A DNA stretch of 64,000 nucleotides, from positions 1 through 64,000 of the forward strand of contig NZ_JHXL01000006.1 in the NCBI RefSeq assembly GCF_000687735.1, given 5' to 3'. The stretch is from Acholeplasma equifetale ATCC 29724 (GTDB lineage: Bacteria > Bacillota_I > Bacilli_A > Acholeplasmatales > Acholeplasmataceae). A program made the translations under genes and the position numbers. This document shows positions 1-9,322 of this stretch, piece by piece (the first letter of the stretch is position 1; every line of letters begins with the position of its first letter). Under the pieces are notes generated by a model. It did no database searches, had not been told where the DNA came from, and saw only the letters and a list, made by a program, of their open reading frames with translations.

Positions 1-179
1 ATTTGTTTTAAACGGTAACTATGAAACTTCATTTGATCTTGACATATTAAACATTGAATATGATCTTTTTTTAATCTGATGTCAATAATCAATTTTCCAT
101 CTTTTCTATGAGTTTCAAGATGTTCAATTCTATTTTTGATTGATTCTAAGAATAATAGTTGTATAATATTATCATGCAT
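1..179 (-). CDS. ISL3-like transposase, N-terminal part (runs off window)
   Basis: An open frame with no stop runs from ATG at 179 to the window edge (59 codons). A strong ribosome site (AAGGAGG) lies just upstream. The peptide begins MHDNIIQLLFLESIKN and carries a C-x2-C pair in CLICQDQMKFHSYRLKQ. This resembles the N-terminal zinc-finger region of ISL3-family transposases, where paired cysteines precede a basic H-x-Y-x-R stretch. Only the N-terminus is visible, so the DDE catalytic domain cannot be checked. The family call rests on pattern alone; another small zinc-finger DNA-binding protein is the alternative. Confidence 0.55.
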   Translation of the reverse strand, partial: MHDNIIQLLFLESIKNRIEHLETHRKDGKLIIDIRLKKDHIQCLICQDQMKFHSYRLKQ

Positions 180-215
180 GGGGCCTCCTTATAATTTACG
201 TTACAGCTAACTACA

Positions 216-246
216 ATTATAAGACAGCTCCTTTATTTTTAAACAA
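216..246 (-). promoter_or_regulatory. Promoter of the transposase-like gene
   Basis: A perfect TATAAT on the minus strand (216-221) lies about 37 nt upstream of the transposase start. The best -35 match is TTGTTT (241-246), with a long 19-nt spacer, so the -35 is weak. Confidence 0.45.
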
Positions 247-257
247 TAAAATCCACC

Positions 258-324
258 TATAACATATATGGAGGTAGACCTCCCAATAAGTTATTGGGTA
301 TCGTAAACCTCCATATATGTTATA
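258..324. repeat. Nested palindromes at the mobile-element edge
   Basis: A perfect 18-bp inverted repeat pairs 258-275 with 307-324. Its 31-nt loop holds a second perfect palindrome, CCCAATAA (282-289) with TTATTGGG (291-298). A third, GGAGGT (270-275) with ACCTCC (278-283), competes with the outer stem, because GGAGGT can pair with either of two ACCTCC copies. The position between the operon terminator and the transposase promoter suggests an insertion-element end or a transcription-blocking structure. Confidence 0.75.
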
Positions 325-329
325 TACCT

Positions 330-378
330 AAAATAAAAAGTAGACTGTTCATTTAGAATAAAGTCTACTTTTTATTTT
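330..378 (-). terminator. Terminator of the parE-parC operon
   Basis: A perfect 17-bp stem pairs AAAATAAAAAGTAGACT (330-346) with 362-378, immediately after the stop codon at 380. The A/T-rich flanks supply a U-tract on the minus strand and, in principle, on the plus strand too. Confidence 0.85.
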
Positions 379-379
379 G

Positions 380-745
380 TTATTCTTCATCATTATCATC
401 TGAATCAATGATGATTGTTTTACTTTTAACTTTAATTGATTTCATTTTATCTGCTGGATTTGGCGCAGTTAAGATTTGGAATACAGGAATTGTTAAGAAG
501 ATAATCCATCCTGGATGCCATAAATCCCATGCTAATCCCATGATGAGATATGCAATGATGACAACCAATGGATAAGTTAATCTTAATTTTTTTAATCCAA
601 CGATAAATGGCATAATTGGAATTGCTAAAAATGCAATCCACCCTGGGTGCCATAAATTCCAACCAAAACCTAATGTTAAGAAAACAATTAAAGAAATCAT
701 TGGTGTTGCTGCAACAACTCTACGTTGCCAATTGTAGTTAAACAT
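380..745 (-). CDS. Small membrane protein with tandem WHPGW repeats
   Basis: Encodes 121 residues from ATG at 745, chosen because AAGGAG sits 9 nt upstream; a longer upstream frame lacks a ribosome site. Two nearly identical units, GWNLWHPGWIAFLAIPI and AWDLWHPGWIIFLTIPV, each form a hydrophobic hairpin or membrane segment. The tail is charged and acidic (DSDDNDEE). Similar W-H-P-G-W membrane modules are known at the C-terminus of some Firmicutes HTH regulators (family recollection), but no DNA-binding domain is present here. It is the last gene of the parE operon, just before a strong terminator. Function unknown. Confidence 0.7.
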   Translation of the reverse strand: MFNYNWQRRVVAATPMISLIVFLTLGFGWNLWHPGWIAFLAIPIMPFIVGLKKLRLTYPLVVIIAYLIMGLAWDLWHPGWIIFLTIPVFQILTAPNPADKMKSIKVKSKTIIIDSDDNDEE

Positions 746-776
746 AGGTGTATTCTCCTTTATTGAAATTACTATA

Positions 777-1130
777 TTATAATAACTCCATTTTGTGAAT
801 GATTTCATCTAATATCGATAAAATCATCCCATTTTTATAATACATCAAAAATGCATCACTATTTGAATCTACATAATCAATACGATATATAATTGTTAGA
901 AACGTCAATAAATCATCAATTGATTGATCTTTAATACATACCTTATTAGCTTCACAAGTTAAAAATATTGGATATTTTTTTAAGTATGCTTTATCTAATA
1001 AAAATGATTCTTCTAAATATAAGCATAAATCTAAAATGATTTTTCTTATTGTAAAATCATCTTGAGAATTAATAAGTTTGTGATATGTTGACTTAAAAAC
1101 ATTTAAATGTTTTTTAATTGATGGTGTCAT
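777..1130 (-). CDS. Hypothetical protein, partner of the Fic-like gene
   Basis: Encodes 117 residues that I do not recognise. It is predicted all-helical, leucine/isoleucine-rich and soluble, with two cysteines (one in LTCEANKVCIK) and no membrane segment. Its ATG overlaps the stop of the upstream degenerate Fic/winged-helix gene by 4 nt (ATGA), so the two are translationally coupled and probably work together. A small accessory or antitoxin-like partner is conceivable but unsupported by sequence. Confidence 0.6.
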   Translation of the reverse strand: MTPSIKKHLNVFKSTYHKLINSQDDFTIRKIILDLCLYLEESFLLDKAYLKKYPIFLTCEANKVCIKDQSIDDLLTFLTIIYRIDYVDSNSDAFLMYYKNGMILSILDEIIHKMELL

Positions 1131-2194
1131 ACATCCTCTGTGAAATAGAAAATATCAAGTTGTTGTCCACCACGTCGTTTTCTTTCATCAATTCTTTGCC
1201 ATTTCGATGAACGTCCCTTACCAAGTGGTTGAATTAATCCTTCATCTTTTAAACGTTTTAATGTTCTATCAATTGTGATTTTTGCGACCGTTGGATGTGC
1301 TAATCGAATATCTTCTTTTGTAAATATTTCTTTTCCATTTCTAATTGTTGATTCAATACTATCACCTTTATTCAGTTTCTTTTCAAAACTATATGATCTT
1401 ACAAAATCATTCATTTTTTCATAGGATGACCATAAAATATCAACAATTAATCTTTGTAATAAATCCACATTTGGATATCCCGTTGAGTAATAATAATTCG
1501 CTTGATTTAAAGCTTGTATATAACTGTCAAAGACGTTATAAAATGATTCAAAAAATGAAACATATTTAAATACTGCAAAATCTTTAACTAAAAATGCATA
1601 CAATATGATATATGAAATAATGTCATTATAAAGTGTAAATGGTTCAAGATGAATATAATCAACATAGAAGTTTGCTATTAATTGAATGAGTTCATATTGC
1701 TTAGTTTTTTCTTGTTTTAAATAAAGTTTTACAAGTTCTTCTAACTCGTTTCTTCCGTTTATCTTATTTCCATTTGAAAATAATGTACCATCTTTTTTTT
1801 GATCGATAGTTTTAAATTTTGCAGATTCAACATCTTTACCCAAAAGTTTTGCCAAATCATCAAATTCGTTTGCTAATACTTCAAATTCTTTTGGGTAATT
1901 TTGAATATTATGTAATGCTTTTTTGATATTCAAAAACAAGGCTTCTTGTTTATTTTTAGGCACTAATTTTTTCCTTGATAAATGCTTAAGCCTTGGTTCT
2001 GTGAAATCAAATTTTAAAATCTTACCGAGATAAAAAGCATTTGTTTCAATAACCTTGTTTTTAAATATGTCTTTATCTCTTTGAAATAAATCATCATAAT
2101 AAAACTCCTTACCTTTGGCTTCATAAACCTTAATAAGTAAGAGTAAATAATCAGATGATACTTGAAGTCTTGACATGTTAGATAAAGCTTTCAT
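1127..2194 (-). CDS. Degenerate Fic-fold protein with C-terminal winged helix
   Basis: Encodes 355 residues from ATG at 2194 with AGGAG upstream. The mid-region is helical, like a Fic domain, with the segment IHLEPFTLYNDII (about 181-193) at the place of the Fic motif HPFxxGNGR. There the catalytic His is Glu and the G-N-G-R residues are mostly gone. Residues 285-335 (FTKEDIRLAHPTVAKITIDR, then LKRLKDEGLIQPLGKGRSSKW) match the winged helix that commonly follows Fic domains. AMP-transfer activity is therefore unlikely, and a DNA-binding or regulatory role is inferred. It lies between the nucleoside kinase gene and a coupled small ORF. Confidence 0.65.
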   Translation of the reverse strand: MKALSNMSRLQVSSDYLLLLIKVYEAKGKEFYYDDLFQRDKDIFKNKVIETNAFYLGKILKFDFTEPRLKHLSRKKLVPKNKQEALFLNIKKALHNIQNYPKEFEVLANEFDDLAKLLGKDVESAKFKTIDQKKDGTLFSNGNKINGRNELEELVKLYLKQEKTKQYELIQLIANFYVDYIHLEPFTLYNDIISYIILYAFLVKDFAVFKYVSFFESFYNVFDSYIQALNQANYYYSTGYPNVDLLQRLIVDILWSSYEKMNDFVRSYSFEKKLNKGDSIESTIRNGKEIFTKEDIRLAHPTVAKITIDRTLKRLKDEGLIQPLGKGRSSKWQRIDERKRRGGQQLDIFYFTEDV

Positions 2195-2210
2195 ATAAAC
2201 TCCTAACTAA

Positions 2211-3845
2211 TTAATCGTGGAATGGAGATCCCCCGATAAACTCTAATAATAATGAATTAGAAGGTATTAATTTTTCATCAATATCTTTAAAGTATTTTAA
2301 GAATTTCATTAAACGATTTGCAGCTATAAAGTGTTTATCATTACGTGGTATTTGGCTTAGATGAGGCATTGCATATTTTTTAAGAACTAATAACTCATAA
2401 GTCAATTCAGAATTAAATACGTAGTTAGCACCTTCTTGGTGTGGATAAATCCATTTAAACTCTCCACGTCTTACACTTGGCCACATATCAAGTGTTTGTG
2501 TAACACTTGTATTACGATATCTTTGGTCACGGACCATACGACGTAATAATCTTAAATCTGTTAAAGAAATTGGGTTATGTTCATCAATATGGATTTGTGT
2601 TTGAGGTGCAATAAATATTTTGAATTTTTGATGACTTGGAATAAGTGATGTTAAGCGATCATTTAATGCGTGGATACCTTCAATTAAAATAGGTGATCCC
2701 TTTTCTAATTTCATTAAGTGCCCTTCAACACGTTTACCAGCCTTAAAATCAAATTTAGGTAAACGTACTTCTTTTCCTTGAACTAAATCGGCCATATCTC
2801 TATTAAAGCGATCAATATCTAACGCTTCAACATGTTCTAAATCTGGTTTCCCATCAGCATCAAGTGGAGCTTCGCTTTTTGGTTTATAGTAATCGTCCAT
2901 TGAAATCATGCGAGGTTTAATACCATGTGCCATTAATTCGATACGTAAACGGTTGGTAAATGTAGTTTTACCACTTGATGATGGACCAGCAACTGCAATT
3001 AACTTAATATCGTCAATTTGGCTTGCAATCATTAATCCTAATTCTGCTAATTGGTCATTATGTCTTGTTTCACAAAGGTTAACGAAGTCAACTTGTTTAT
3101 CGCGTGTTTCTGTGTGTTGGTTAATATTGGCAATTGTGTCACCACCAATAATCTTACCCCACTTATAAGCGCCTTTTAAGACTTTCCCAAATGTTTTTTG
3201 ATCTGTAAATTCAGGTAATTTTCCACCAAGCTCTGCTCTTGGGAAGAAAATTAAGAATCCAGGTGTATAGAATTTTGTATCAAACAATGTTAAATAACCT
3301 GTACGAGGTAACATATATGAAAACATATAGTTGACATAATTACCTGCTTGATAAAGGTTTACATTATTCTCTTCTCTAAATTCTAATGTTTTAATTTTGT
3401 CGGTATAACCAAAATTTGTATAAATTTTAACCGCTTCTTCTTTAGAAACTGATAAACGATGAATTTCAATGTTTTCTTTGATAATGTTTTTTACTTCATT
3501 TAGAATACTTTCATATGTATCATATGTCATATCGCCTTCTTGAAGTGTAGCTAAAATTGAACGTGAAATAGAATATGAGAATCGTAATTTGATTTTTGGA
3601 TCTATACGATATGCAGCCATAGCGAATACATAACGTAATGTTGCTTCATAAATACGCATACCATCATGCACTTCAGTTCCAAAAAATTCAACTTCTGCAT
3701 TATCTGTTAATACATATGATAATTCACGAATTCTGCCATCTATAGCAGCAGATACAATATCTTTTAATCCTAATTTATCTTTAATTGATTCTAGTGTTGT
3801 TGGTCCTTCAAATTTATATTTTTGACCTTTTACAATAACTTCCAT
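2211..3845 (-). CDS. TGS-domain nucleoside (uridine) kinase-like protein
   Basis: Encodes 544 residues, the usual length for the Firmicutes family that joins a ThrRS-like N-terminus to a uridine kinase domain. Residues 1-60 look like a TGS/ubiquitin-like domain, and about 60-230 resemble the ThrRS second additional domain. The P-loop GPSSSGKTT is at 287-295, followed by the kinase segment MDDYYKP. It probably phosphorylates uridine or a related nucleoside with ATP or GTP in the cytoplasm, but the substrate has not been settled for this subfamily. It follows parC by 20 nt in the parE operon. The gene is intact with all kinase motifs. Confidence 0.85.
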   Translation of the reverse strand: MEVIVKGQKYKFEGPTTLESIKDKLGLKDIVSAAIDGRIRELSYVLTDNAEVEFFGTEVHDGMRIYEATLRYVFAMAAYRIDPKIKLRFSYSISRSILATLQEGDMTYDTYESILNEVKNIIKENIEIHRLSVSKEEAVKIYTNFGYTDKIKTLEFREENNVNLYQAGNYVNYMFSYMLPRTGYLTLFDTKFYTPGFLIFFPRAELGGKLPEFTDQKTFGKVLKGAYKWGKIIGGDTIANINQHTETRDKQVDFVNLCETRHNDQLAELGLMIASQIDDIKLIAVAGPSSSGKTTFTNRLRIELMAHGIKPRMISMDDYYKPKSEAPLDADGKPDLEHVEALDIDRFNRDMADLVQGKEVRLPKFDFKAGKRVEGHLMKLEKGSPILIEGIHALNDRLTSLIPSHQKFKIFIAPQTQIHIDEHNPISLTDLRLLRRMVRDQRYRNTSVTQTLDMWPSVRRGEFKWIYPHQEGANYVFNSELTYELLVLKKYAMPHLSQIPRNDKHFIAANRLMKFLKYFKDIDEKLIPSNSLLLEFIGGSPFHD

Positions 3846-3865
3846 AACTTATCTCCTATAAAATA

Positions 3866-6436
3866 TTATTCTTCGTCATCAAATAAATCGAGTCTTGATA
3901 AACGAATTTGTTGATTTGTTTTTGTAATAACTTGTTCTTCTTTAAGCTTAATTGGTTTAGTTTCTTTTTTTGGTGGTTCTTTCTTGATGATTTCTTCTTC
4001 AATATCTTCTTTCGCATCATCAATTGAGATATAAAATCCATCATCAAGCATTTTCTTACCAAATTTATTATTTGAATATTTAAGTTCTGAAACTAAAACC
4101 TTTAAACTTTCTTTACTTGATACTAATAATGTATTTACATCTTCTTTTGCTTGTGCTTTTGAAAAGCGTGAAGCAGAAACAATTAGATGTGGATTAGTTT
4201 TTAGTCGTTCGATAACTATAATACCTCGTCGATTTCGACCATATTTTGGTAACTCCATAACAGAGTCTTTAATGACATGTCCACGGTTCGTGAGCATGTA
4301 AAATTCATCTGAATCATATGCATAAAATGCGCTAACTAACTCATCCCCCTCATTTAGTGACATTGAATTGACACCACCTGCTTGTAGTCCGTAATTTGGT
4401 AATTCATCAGTATTAAATCTTAATGCATAACCTAATTTAGATAATGCAATGATATTTGGTTTTCTATTAATATCTACTGAAACTAATTCATCTGTCTTAG
4501 ATAACTTCATTGCACGAAGTGGTCGATGGTATCTTGTAACATCTAAATCAATTAATTGAATTTGTTTCATTTGACCTTCTTTAGTTGCTAATAATAGTTG
4601 AATATCGCGATTAAAGTTATTAAAACTAAATACTTTAATAATGCGTTCGTTTTTATCAATAGGAACAATATTATTGATATAAATTCCTAAATCTTTCCAT
4701 TTTTGATCTTCTATTTTAAAGACTGGTAAATAAATATAGTTACCTAAGTTTGTAAAAAGAATTAAAGTGTCTAAGTTATTTAATTCTTTTTCATAAACTA
4801 ATGCATCATTTTCTTTTAATCCAACGTCTTTACTTGCATTAAAACTTCTTAAAGAGGCACGTTTAATATAACCATCTTTAGTTACACCAATCATGACATT
4901 TTCATCACTAATTAAATCTCTATGATCAATTTTAATGTTTTCAATTTCATCTTCAATAACTGTTTTTCTTGGTTTACCAATTTCTTTTAATACTTCTTGA
5001 AGTTCTTTTTTAATTGTACGCATTAAAATTCGTTCATTAGATAACATTTCATTTAGTTCATTAATGAGTTGATTTAAATCTTCTTGTTCTTTCATTAAGG
5101 CTTCAATATCAGTTGAAGATAATCTATATAATTGAAGCATAACAATAGCTTCAGCTTGTAATTCAGTGAATCCAAATCGATTCATAATATTTATTTTTGA
5201 ATCAGCTTTGTTTTTAGATTGACGAATAATTTTTATAACTTCTTCAACAACTGAAGTCATCTTAATTAAACCTTCAACGATATGATTTCTCTTCATTGAA
5301 CGTTCTAATTCATAGTTTGCTCTATTAGTTACAACTTCTTTTTGGTGTTCAATATAGGCCAATAATAATTCTTTTACACCACATAATACAGGTCGATTAT
5401 TTAATATAGCCACCATATTATAGTTAAAAGTAATTTGTAAATCTGAATTTTTCAATAAATAATTGATATAAAATTGTGCATCAGCACCTTTTTTAAGATC
5501 GATTGCAATTCTTAATCCTTCTTGGTCAGTTTCATCACGAACTTCTATAATATCATCAATATTGTTATTTACGCGTAAATTATCGATGCTTCTTACTAAA
5601 TCTGCTTTATTAACTTCGTATGGTATTTCTGTAACAACAATTCGATCTTGTGCCTTAGAAATTTCTTCAACTTCAATTTTAGAGCGAATAATTACACGAC
5701 CAACACCCTTTTTCATGGCTTCTAAGATACCATCTTTACCTTGGACAATACCACCTGTTGGAAAATCTGGTCCTTTAATATATTGCATTAAGTCTTCTGC
5801 TTCTAAATTTGGATGATCAATAAGTGCAATCGTTGCTTCAATAACTTCTGCTAAGTTATGTGGTGGAATTTTTGTTGCATAACCAGCACTAATCCCCATA
5901 GCACCATTAACTAAAAGATTAGGAAATCTTGCAGGTAAAACAGTTGGTTCTTCTTCTTCGTCATCAAAGTTTGGTACAAAAGGTACTGTTCGTTTATCAA
6001 TATCTTTTAATAAATATTCCGCTTCTTTTGATAATCTTGCTTCAGTATAACGCATCGCTGCAGCTTTATCACCATCAATTGATCCGTTATTTCCATGCAT
6101 GTCAACTAAAGGTACAAGCATTTTAAAATCTTGGCTCATACGAACTAAAGCCTCATAAATAGATGAGTCACCGTGTGGATGGTATTTCCCCATAACATCA
6201 CCAGCAATTCTGGCTGATTTTTTATATGGTTTATTACTTAATAGTCCCATTTCACCCATTGCATACAAAATACGACGTTGAACAGGCTTTAATCCATCTC
6301 TTGCGTCTGGTAATGCTCTATCTTGAATAATATATTTTGAATATCTTGCAAAACGAGAGGAGACAATATCTTCAAGTAATGTTTTTTGAATTCGTTCATT
6401 TACGAATTGATTGATTTTTTCTTTTACTGATTTCAT
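3866..6436 (-). CDS. parC: DNA topoisomerase IV subunit A
   Basis: Encodes 856 residues. Hallmarks are [20 protein letters not shown] near the N-terminus and the catalytic tyrosine Y130 in [12 protein letters not shown]. The quinolone-determining stretch [17 protein letters not shown] has Ser91-Ser92 and Glu95. No GyrA box (QRRGGKG) is seen in the C-terminal region, favouring ParC over GyrA. The acidic, lysine-rich tail is typical of linker sequence. The ParC-ParE tetramer decatenates daughter chromosomes. The start overlaps the parE stop by 4 nt (ATGA), so the subunits are coupled. Confidence 0.93.
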   Translation of the reverse strand: MKSVKEKINQFVNERIQKTLLEDIVSSRFARYSKYIIQDRALPDARDGLKPVQRRILYAMGEMGLLSNKPYKKSARIAGDVMGKYHPHGDSSIYEALVRMSQDFKMLVPLVDMHGNNGSIDGDKAAAMRYTEARLSKEAEYLLKDIDKRTVPFVPNFDDEEEEPTVLPARFPNLLVNGAMGISAGYATKIPPHNLAEVIEATIALIDHPNLEAEDLMQYIKGPDFPTGGIVQGKDGILEAMKKGVGRVIIRSKIEVEEISKAQDRIVVTEIPYEVNKADLVRSIDNLRVNNNIDDIIEVRDETDQEGLRIAIDLKKGADAQFYINYLLKNSDLQITFNYNMVAILNNRPVLCGVKELLLAYIEHQKEVVTNRANYELERSMKRNHIVEGLIKMTSVVEEVIKIIRQSKNKADSKINIMNRFGFTELQAEAIVMLQLYRLSSTDIEALMKEQEDLNQLINELNEMLSNERILMRTIKKELQEVLKEIGKPRKTVIEDEIENIKIDHRDLISDENVMIGVTKDGYIKRASLRSFNASKDVGLKENDALVYEKELNNLDTLILFTNLGNYIYLPVFKIEDQKWKDLGIYINNIVPIDKNERIIKVFSFNNFNRDIQLLLATKEGQMKQIQLIDLDVTRYHRPLRAMKLSKTDELVSVDINRKPNIIALSKLGYALRFNTDELPNYGLQAGGVNSMSLNEGDELVSAFYAYDSDEFYMLTNRGHVIKDSVMELPKYGRNRRGIIVIERLKTNPHLIVSASRFSKAQAKEDVNTLLVSSKESLKVLVSELKYSNNKFGKKMLDDGFYISIDDAKEDIEEEIIKKEPPKKETKPIKLKEEQVITKTNQQIRLSRLDLFDDEE

Positions 6437-8391
6437 TCTCTATGTTTCCCCTCTATATCAAAATCATCTCGAATTTCAAAATCAACATTACGTTCTATCC
6501 ATTCTCTTCTTGGTAATACATCATCACCCATAAGTATGCTAATATATTTATCACTTTCACTAAAATCATCTATGCTTACTTGAATTAATGTGCGTGTTTC
6601 AGGATTCATGGTTGTTTCCCATAACTGGTTATAGTTCATTTCACCTAATCCTTTATAACGCTGAATATTAAATGAAGCATTTAAGTTTTCAATGATATCT
6701 TTTAATTCTTCATCGCTCCAAGCATAAATTATCTCATCTTTTCTGCCTTTTTTAGTTGTAATTTTATATAAAGGTGGTTGAGCGATAAATAATCTTCCAT
6801 CTTCAATTAATGGTCTCATATATCTAAAGAAGAATGTGAGTAATAATACTTGAATATGTGCTCCATCATCGTCAGCATCGGTCATAATAATGACTTTAGC
6901 ATAATTACATTTTTTAATGTCAAAGTCAGCACCAAAATCTGCACCAATTGTATGAATAATTGTTGAAATTTCTTCATTTTTTAAAATTGCTTCTGTGGTA
7001 GCTTTTTCCGTATTAATAACCTTACCACGTAGTGGTAGAATTGCCTGGAATCTTCTATTTCTTCCTTGTTTGGCTGATCCTCCTGCAGAATCACCTTCAA
7101 CTAAGAATAATTCATTTATATTCTTATCTTTACCTTGAGCAGGTGTTAATTTACCACTTAACAATACTTCCTTTTTATTTTTCTTTTTTATATCTCTGGC
7201 TTCTTCTCTAGCTTTTCTTGCAGCTTCTCTAGCTTTTGAAGCTAAAACAGCCTTTTGAATAATTTTATTTGCTGTTTCTCTATTTTCTTCAAGATACGTA
7301 TTAAATCTTTCATAAACAGTTGTTTCAGTTGCAATTCTTGCATCTGGGGTTCCAAGTTTAGATTTTGTTTGTCCTTCAAACTCTAAGATATTTTCAGGAA
7401 TTCTTAACGAAATAATAGCAGTTAATCCTTCTCTTATATCTACACCATCTAAGTTATTATCTTTTTCTTTTAATATGCCATATTTTCTTGCATAATCATT
7501 GATAACTTTTGTTAGGCCTGATTTAAAGCCAACTTCATGGCTACCACCATCTTTAGTTCGAACGTTATTAACAAAACTGATAATATTTTCTTGATAACCA
7601 TCTGTATATTGTAAAGCAACCTCGATTTCAATTTCATCTTTTTTTTGGGTCTTATAAATATAATTGATATCAACTACTTCTTGAAGTGCTTCTTTGCCAT
7701 GGTTTAATTGCTTAACATAAGCTTTAATACCTTCATCATATTTAAATGTTTCTTTGATATTTTTTCTTTCATCGTGTAAAACAATTTTTAAACCACGAAT
7801 TAAAAACGCTGATTCTTTTAAGCGTTCTTTGATTGTGTCATAATTATAAATCGTTGTAGAAAATATTTTAGGATCCGGTTTAAACCATACGGTAGTCCCT
7901 GTCTTTTTTGAATCTCCAATACGTTCTAGTGGAAAAATCTTTTTTCCACCATCTTCAAATCTTTGTCTAAAGATACCGCCATCTTTGTAAACAGTAACTT
8001 CTAATAAAGTAGATAATGCATTAACAACAGATGAACCAACACCGTGTAAACCACCAGCTACTTTATATCCACCTTCAGTACCAAATTTACCCCCTGCATG
8101 TAATACAGTAAAAATGACTTGTGTCGTAGGTACACCCGATGGATGCATTTTATAAGGCATGCCTCGACCATTATCAATGACTTCAATTGAATTATCTTTT
8201 TTAATTGTGACTTGAATTTCATCACCAAAACCAGCTAGTACTTCATCCATTGCGTTATCAACAATTTCCCAAACCAAGTGATGAAGACCACGACCATCGG
8301 TAGAACCAATATACATACCAGGTCTTTTTCGTACTGCTTCAAGTCCTTCTAGTATTTGTATTGAGGATTCGTCATATTTTTTTTCTGCCAT
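6433..8391 (-). CDS. parE: DNA topoisomerase IV subunit B
   Basis: Encodes 652 residues, full length for ParE. The N-terminal GHKL ATPase is visible ([32 protein letters not shown]). The TOPRIM domain has [19 protein letters not shown] and the metal-binding DADDDGAHI. It supplies ATP-driven strand passage to ParC. GAGG lies upstream of the ATG, behind a good promoter at 8424-8452. It is the first gene of an operon reaching to the terminator at 330-378. Direct adjacency to parC, and no GyrA-type partner, support ParE over GyrB. Confidence 0.93.
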   Translation of the reverse strand: MAEKKYDESSIQILEGLEAVRKRPGMYIGSTDGRGLHHLVWEIVDNAMDEVLAGFGDEIQVTIKKDNSIEVIDNGRGMPYKMHPSGVPTTQVIFTVLHAGGKFGTEGGYKVAGGLHGVGSSVVNALSTLLEVTVYKDGGIFRQRFEDGGKKIFPLERIGDSKKTGTTVWFKPDPKIFSTTIYNYDTIKERLKESAFLIRGLKIVLHDERKNIKETFKYDEGIKAYVKQLNHGKEALQEVVDINYIYKTQKKDEIEIEVALQYTDGYQENIISFVNNVRTKDGGSHEVGFKSGLTKVINDYARKYGILKEKDNNLDGVDIREGLTAIISLRIPENILEFEGQTKSKLGTPDARIATETTVYERFNTYLEENRETANKIIQKAVLASKAREAARKAREEARDIKKKNKKEVLLSGKLTPAQGKDKNINELFLVEGDSAGGSAKQGRNRRFQAILPLRGKVINTEKATTEAILKNEEISTIIHTIGADFGADFDIKKCNYAKVIIMTDADDDGAHIQVLLLTFFFRYMRPLIEDGRLFIAQPPLYKITTKKGRKDEIIYAWSDEELKDIIENLNASFNIQRYKGLGEMNYNQLWETTMNPETRTLIQVSIDDFSESDKYISILMGDDVLPRREWIERNVDFEIRDDFDIEGKHRE

Positions 8392-8423
8392 AATTTACCT
8401 CAGCATTCATATAATGTATGTTT

Positions 8424-8452
8424 ATTATACATGAAAAAAGATAATCATTCAA
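8424..8452 (-). promoter_or_regulatory. Promoter of the parE operon
   Basis: TTGAAT (8447-8452), a 17-nt spacer and TATAAT (8424-8429) on the minus strand. The -35 overlaps the stem of the upstream gene's terminator, an example of how compact this genome is. Confidence 0.8.
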
Positions 8453-8470
8453 ATAGAATTGATTATCTTT
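8434..8470 (-). terminator. Terminator after the aldo/keto reductase gene
   Basis: Stem AAAGATAATCA (8437-8447) pairs with TGATTATCTTT (8460-8470), followed on the minus strand by a run of T (8434-8436 and beyond the stem). It ends the EIIB/HPr/PopT/trmB/M42/AKR operon. Confidence 0.85.
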
Positions 8471-8482
8471 AATACTTAATTT

Positions 8483-9322
8483 TTACTCTGTAAATGGATT
8501 ATTATCTGGATCGGTATAAACATTTTGTCCACGATTTAATGCATTAATTTTAATTAAATCTTCATCGCTTAATTCAATGTTTAGTGCATTAAAATTTTCA
8601 ATTAATCGTTCTTCATGAACAGTCTTTGGGATCATAACTATCCCACGCTTTAAGCCCCATGCAATAATAATTTGAGAAATTGTTGCATCATACTTTTTGG
8701 CTATTTCGGTTAATGCCTCACTTGTTGGTGCTTCAAACACTCTTCCTTTTGCAAAAGGTCCATAGGAAGTCATATTGATATTTAATTTTTTTAAATGATT
8801 AAGCAGTGGTTCTTGACTTAATAATGGATGACATTCAACCTGATTCATCGCTGGTTTAATTTTAGCATATTTAACTAAATAATCGATATGATGAATTCTA
8901 AAATTAGAAACACCAATCGCCTTAATCAATCCTTTTTCATAAAACTTTTCTAAAACTTGCCATGCTTTAAGGTTAATTTCAGGATCTGGACTTGGCCAAT
9001 GAATTAACATTAAATCAATATAACCTAGATTAATTTTTTCTAGACTATCTAAAATATCTTTTTCAATTTTTGATTGATCGCCGTGATATAGTTTATATAT
9101 TTTAGATGTTACAAAAATTTCACTTCTATCAATCTTTGAATCTCTAATCGCACGACCAATATCAGATTCATTATGATACATTTTTGCTGTATCAAACATA
9201 CGATAACCAACCTTCAAAGCCGCTAAGACTGTTTCATATGCACTTTCACCGGCTTCAACTTTATATGTTCCCAAACCAAATTGTGGCATACGAACACCGT
9301 TATTTAAAGTTATAAATCTCAT
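8483..9322 (-). CDS. Aldo/keto reductase
   Basis: Encodes 279 residues, normal for bacterial AKR5-type 2,5-diketo-gluconate-reductase-like enzymes. The catalytic tetrad is visible as Asp44 (MFDTAKMY), Tyr49, Lys74 (VTSK) and His108 (LMLIHWP). GVSNF and the C-terminal NADPH-loop segment IPKTV are also present. It reduces a carbonyl compound with NADPH in the cytoplasm; the natural substrate cannot be read from sequence. Its start overlaps the M42 peptidase stop by 4 nt, and it is last in the operon. Confidence 0.88.
   Translation of the reverse strand: MRFITLNNGVRMPQFGLGTYKVEAGESAYETVLAALKVGYRMFDTAKMYHNESDIGRAIRDSKIDRSEIFVTSKIYKLYHGDQSKIEKDILDSLEKINLGYIDLMLIHWPSPDPEINLKAWQVLEKFYEKGLIKAIGVSNFRIHHIDYLVKYAKIKPAMNQVECHPLLSQEPLLNHLKKLNINMTSYGPFAKGRVFEAPTSEALTEIAKKYDATISQIIIAWGLKRGIVMIPKTVHEERLIENFNALNIELSDEDLIKINALNRGQNVYTDPDNNPFTE

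Noticed and set aside
3866-8391. gyrB-gyrA instead of parE-parC
   Set aside because: No GyrA box in the C-terminal domain of the A subunit, and QRDR flanks look ParC-like. DnaA, dnaN or recF neighbours of gyrase are missing.
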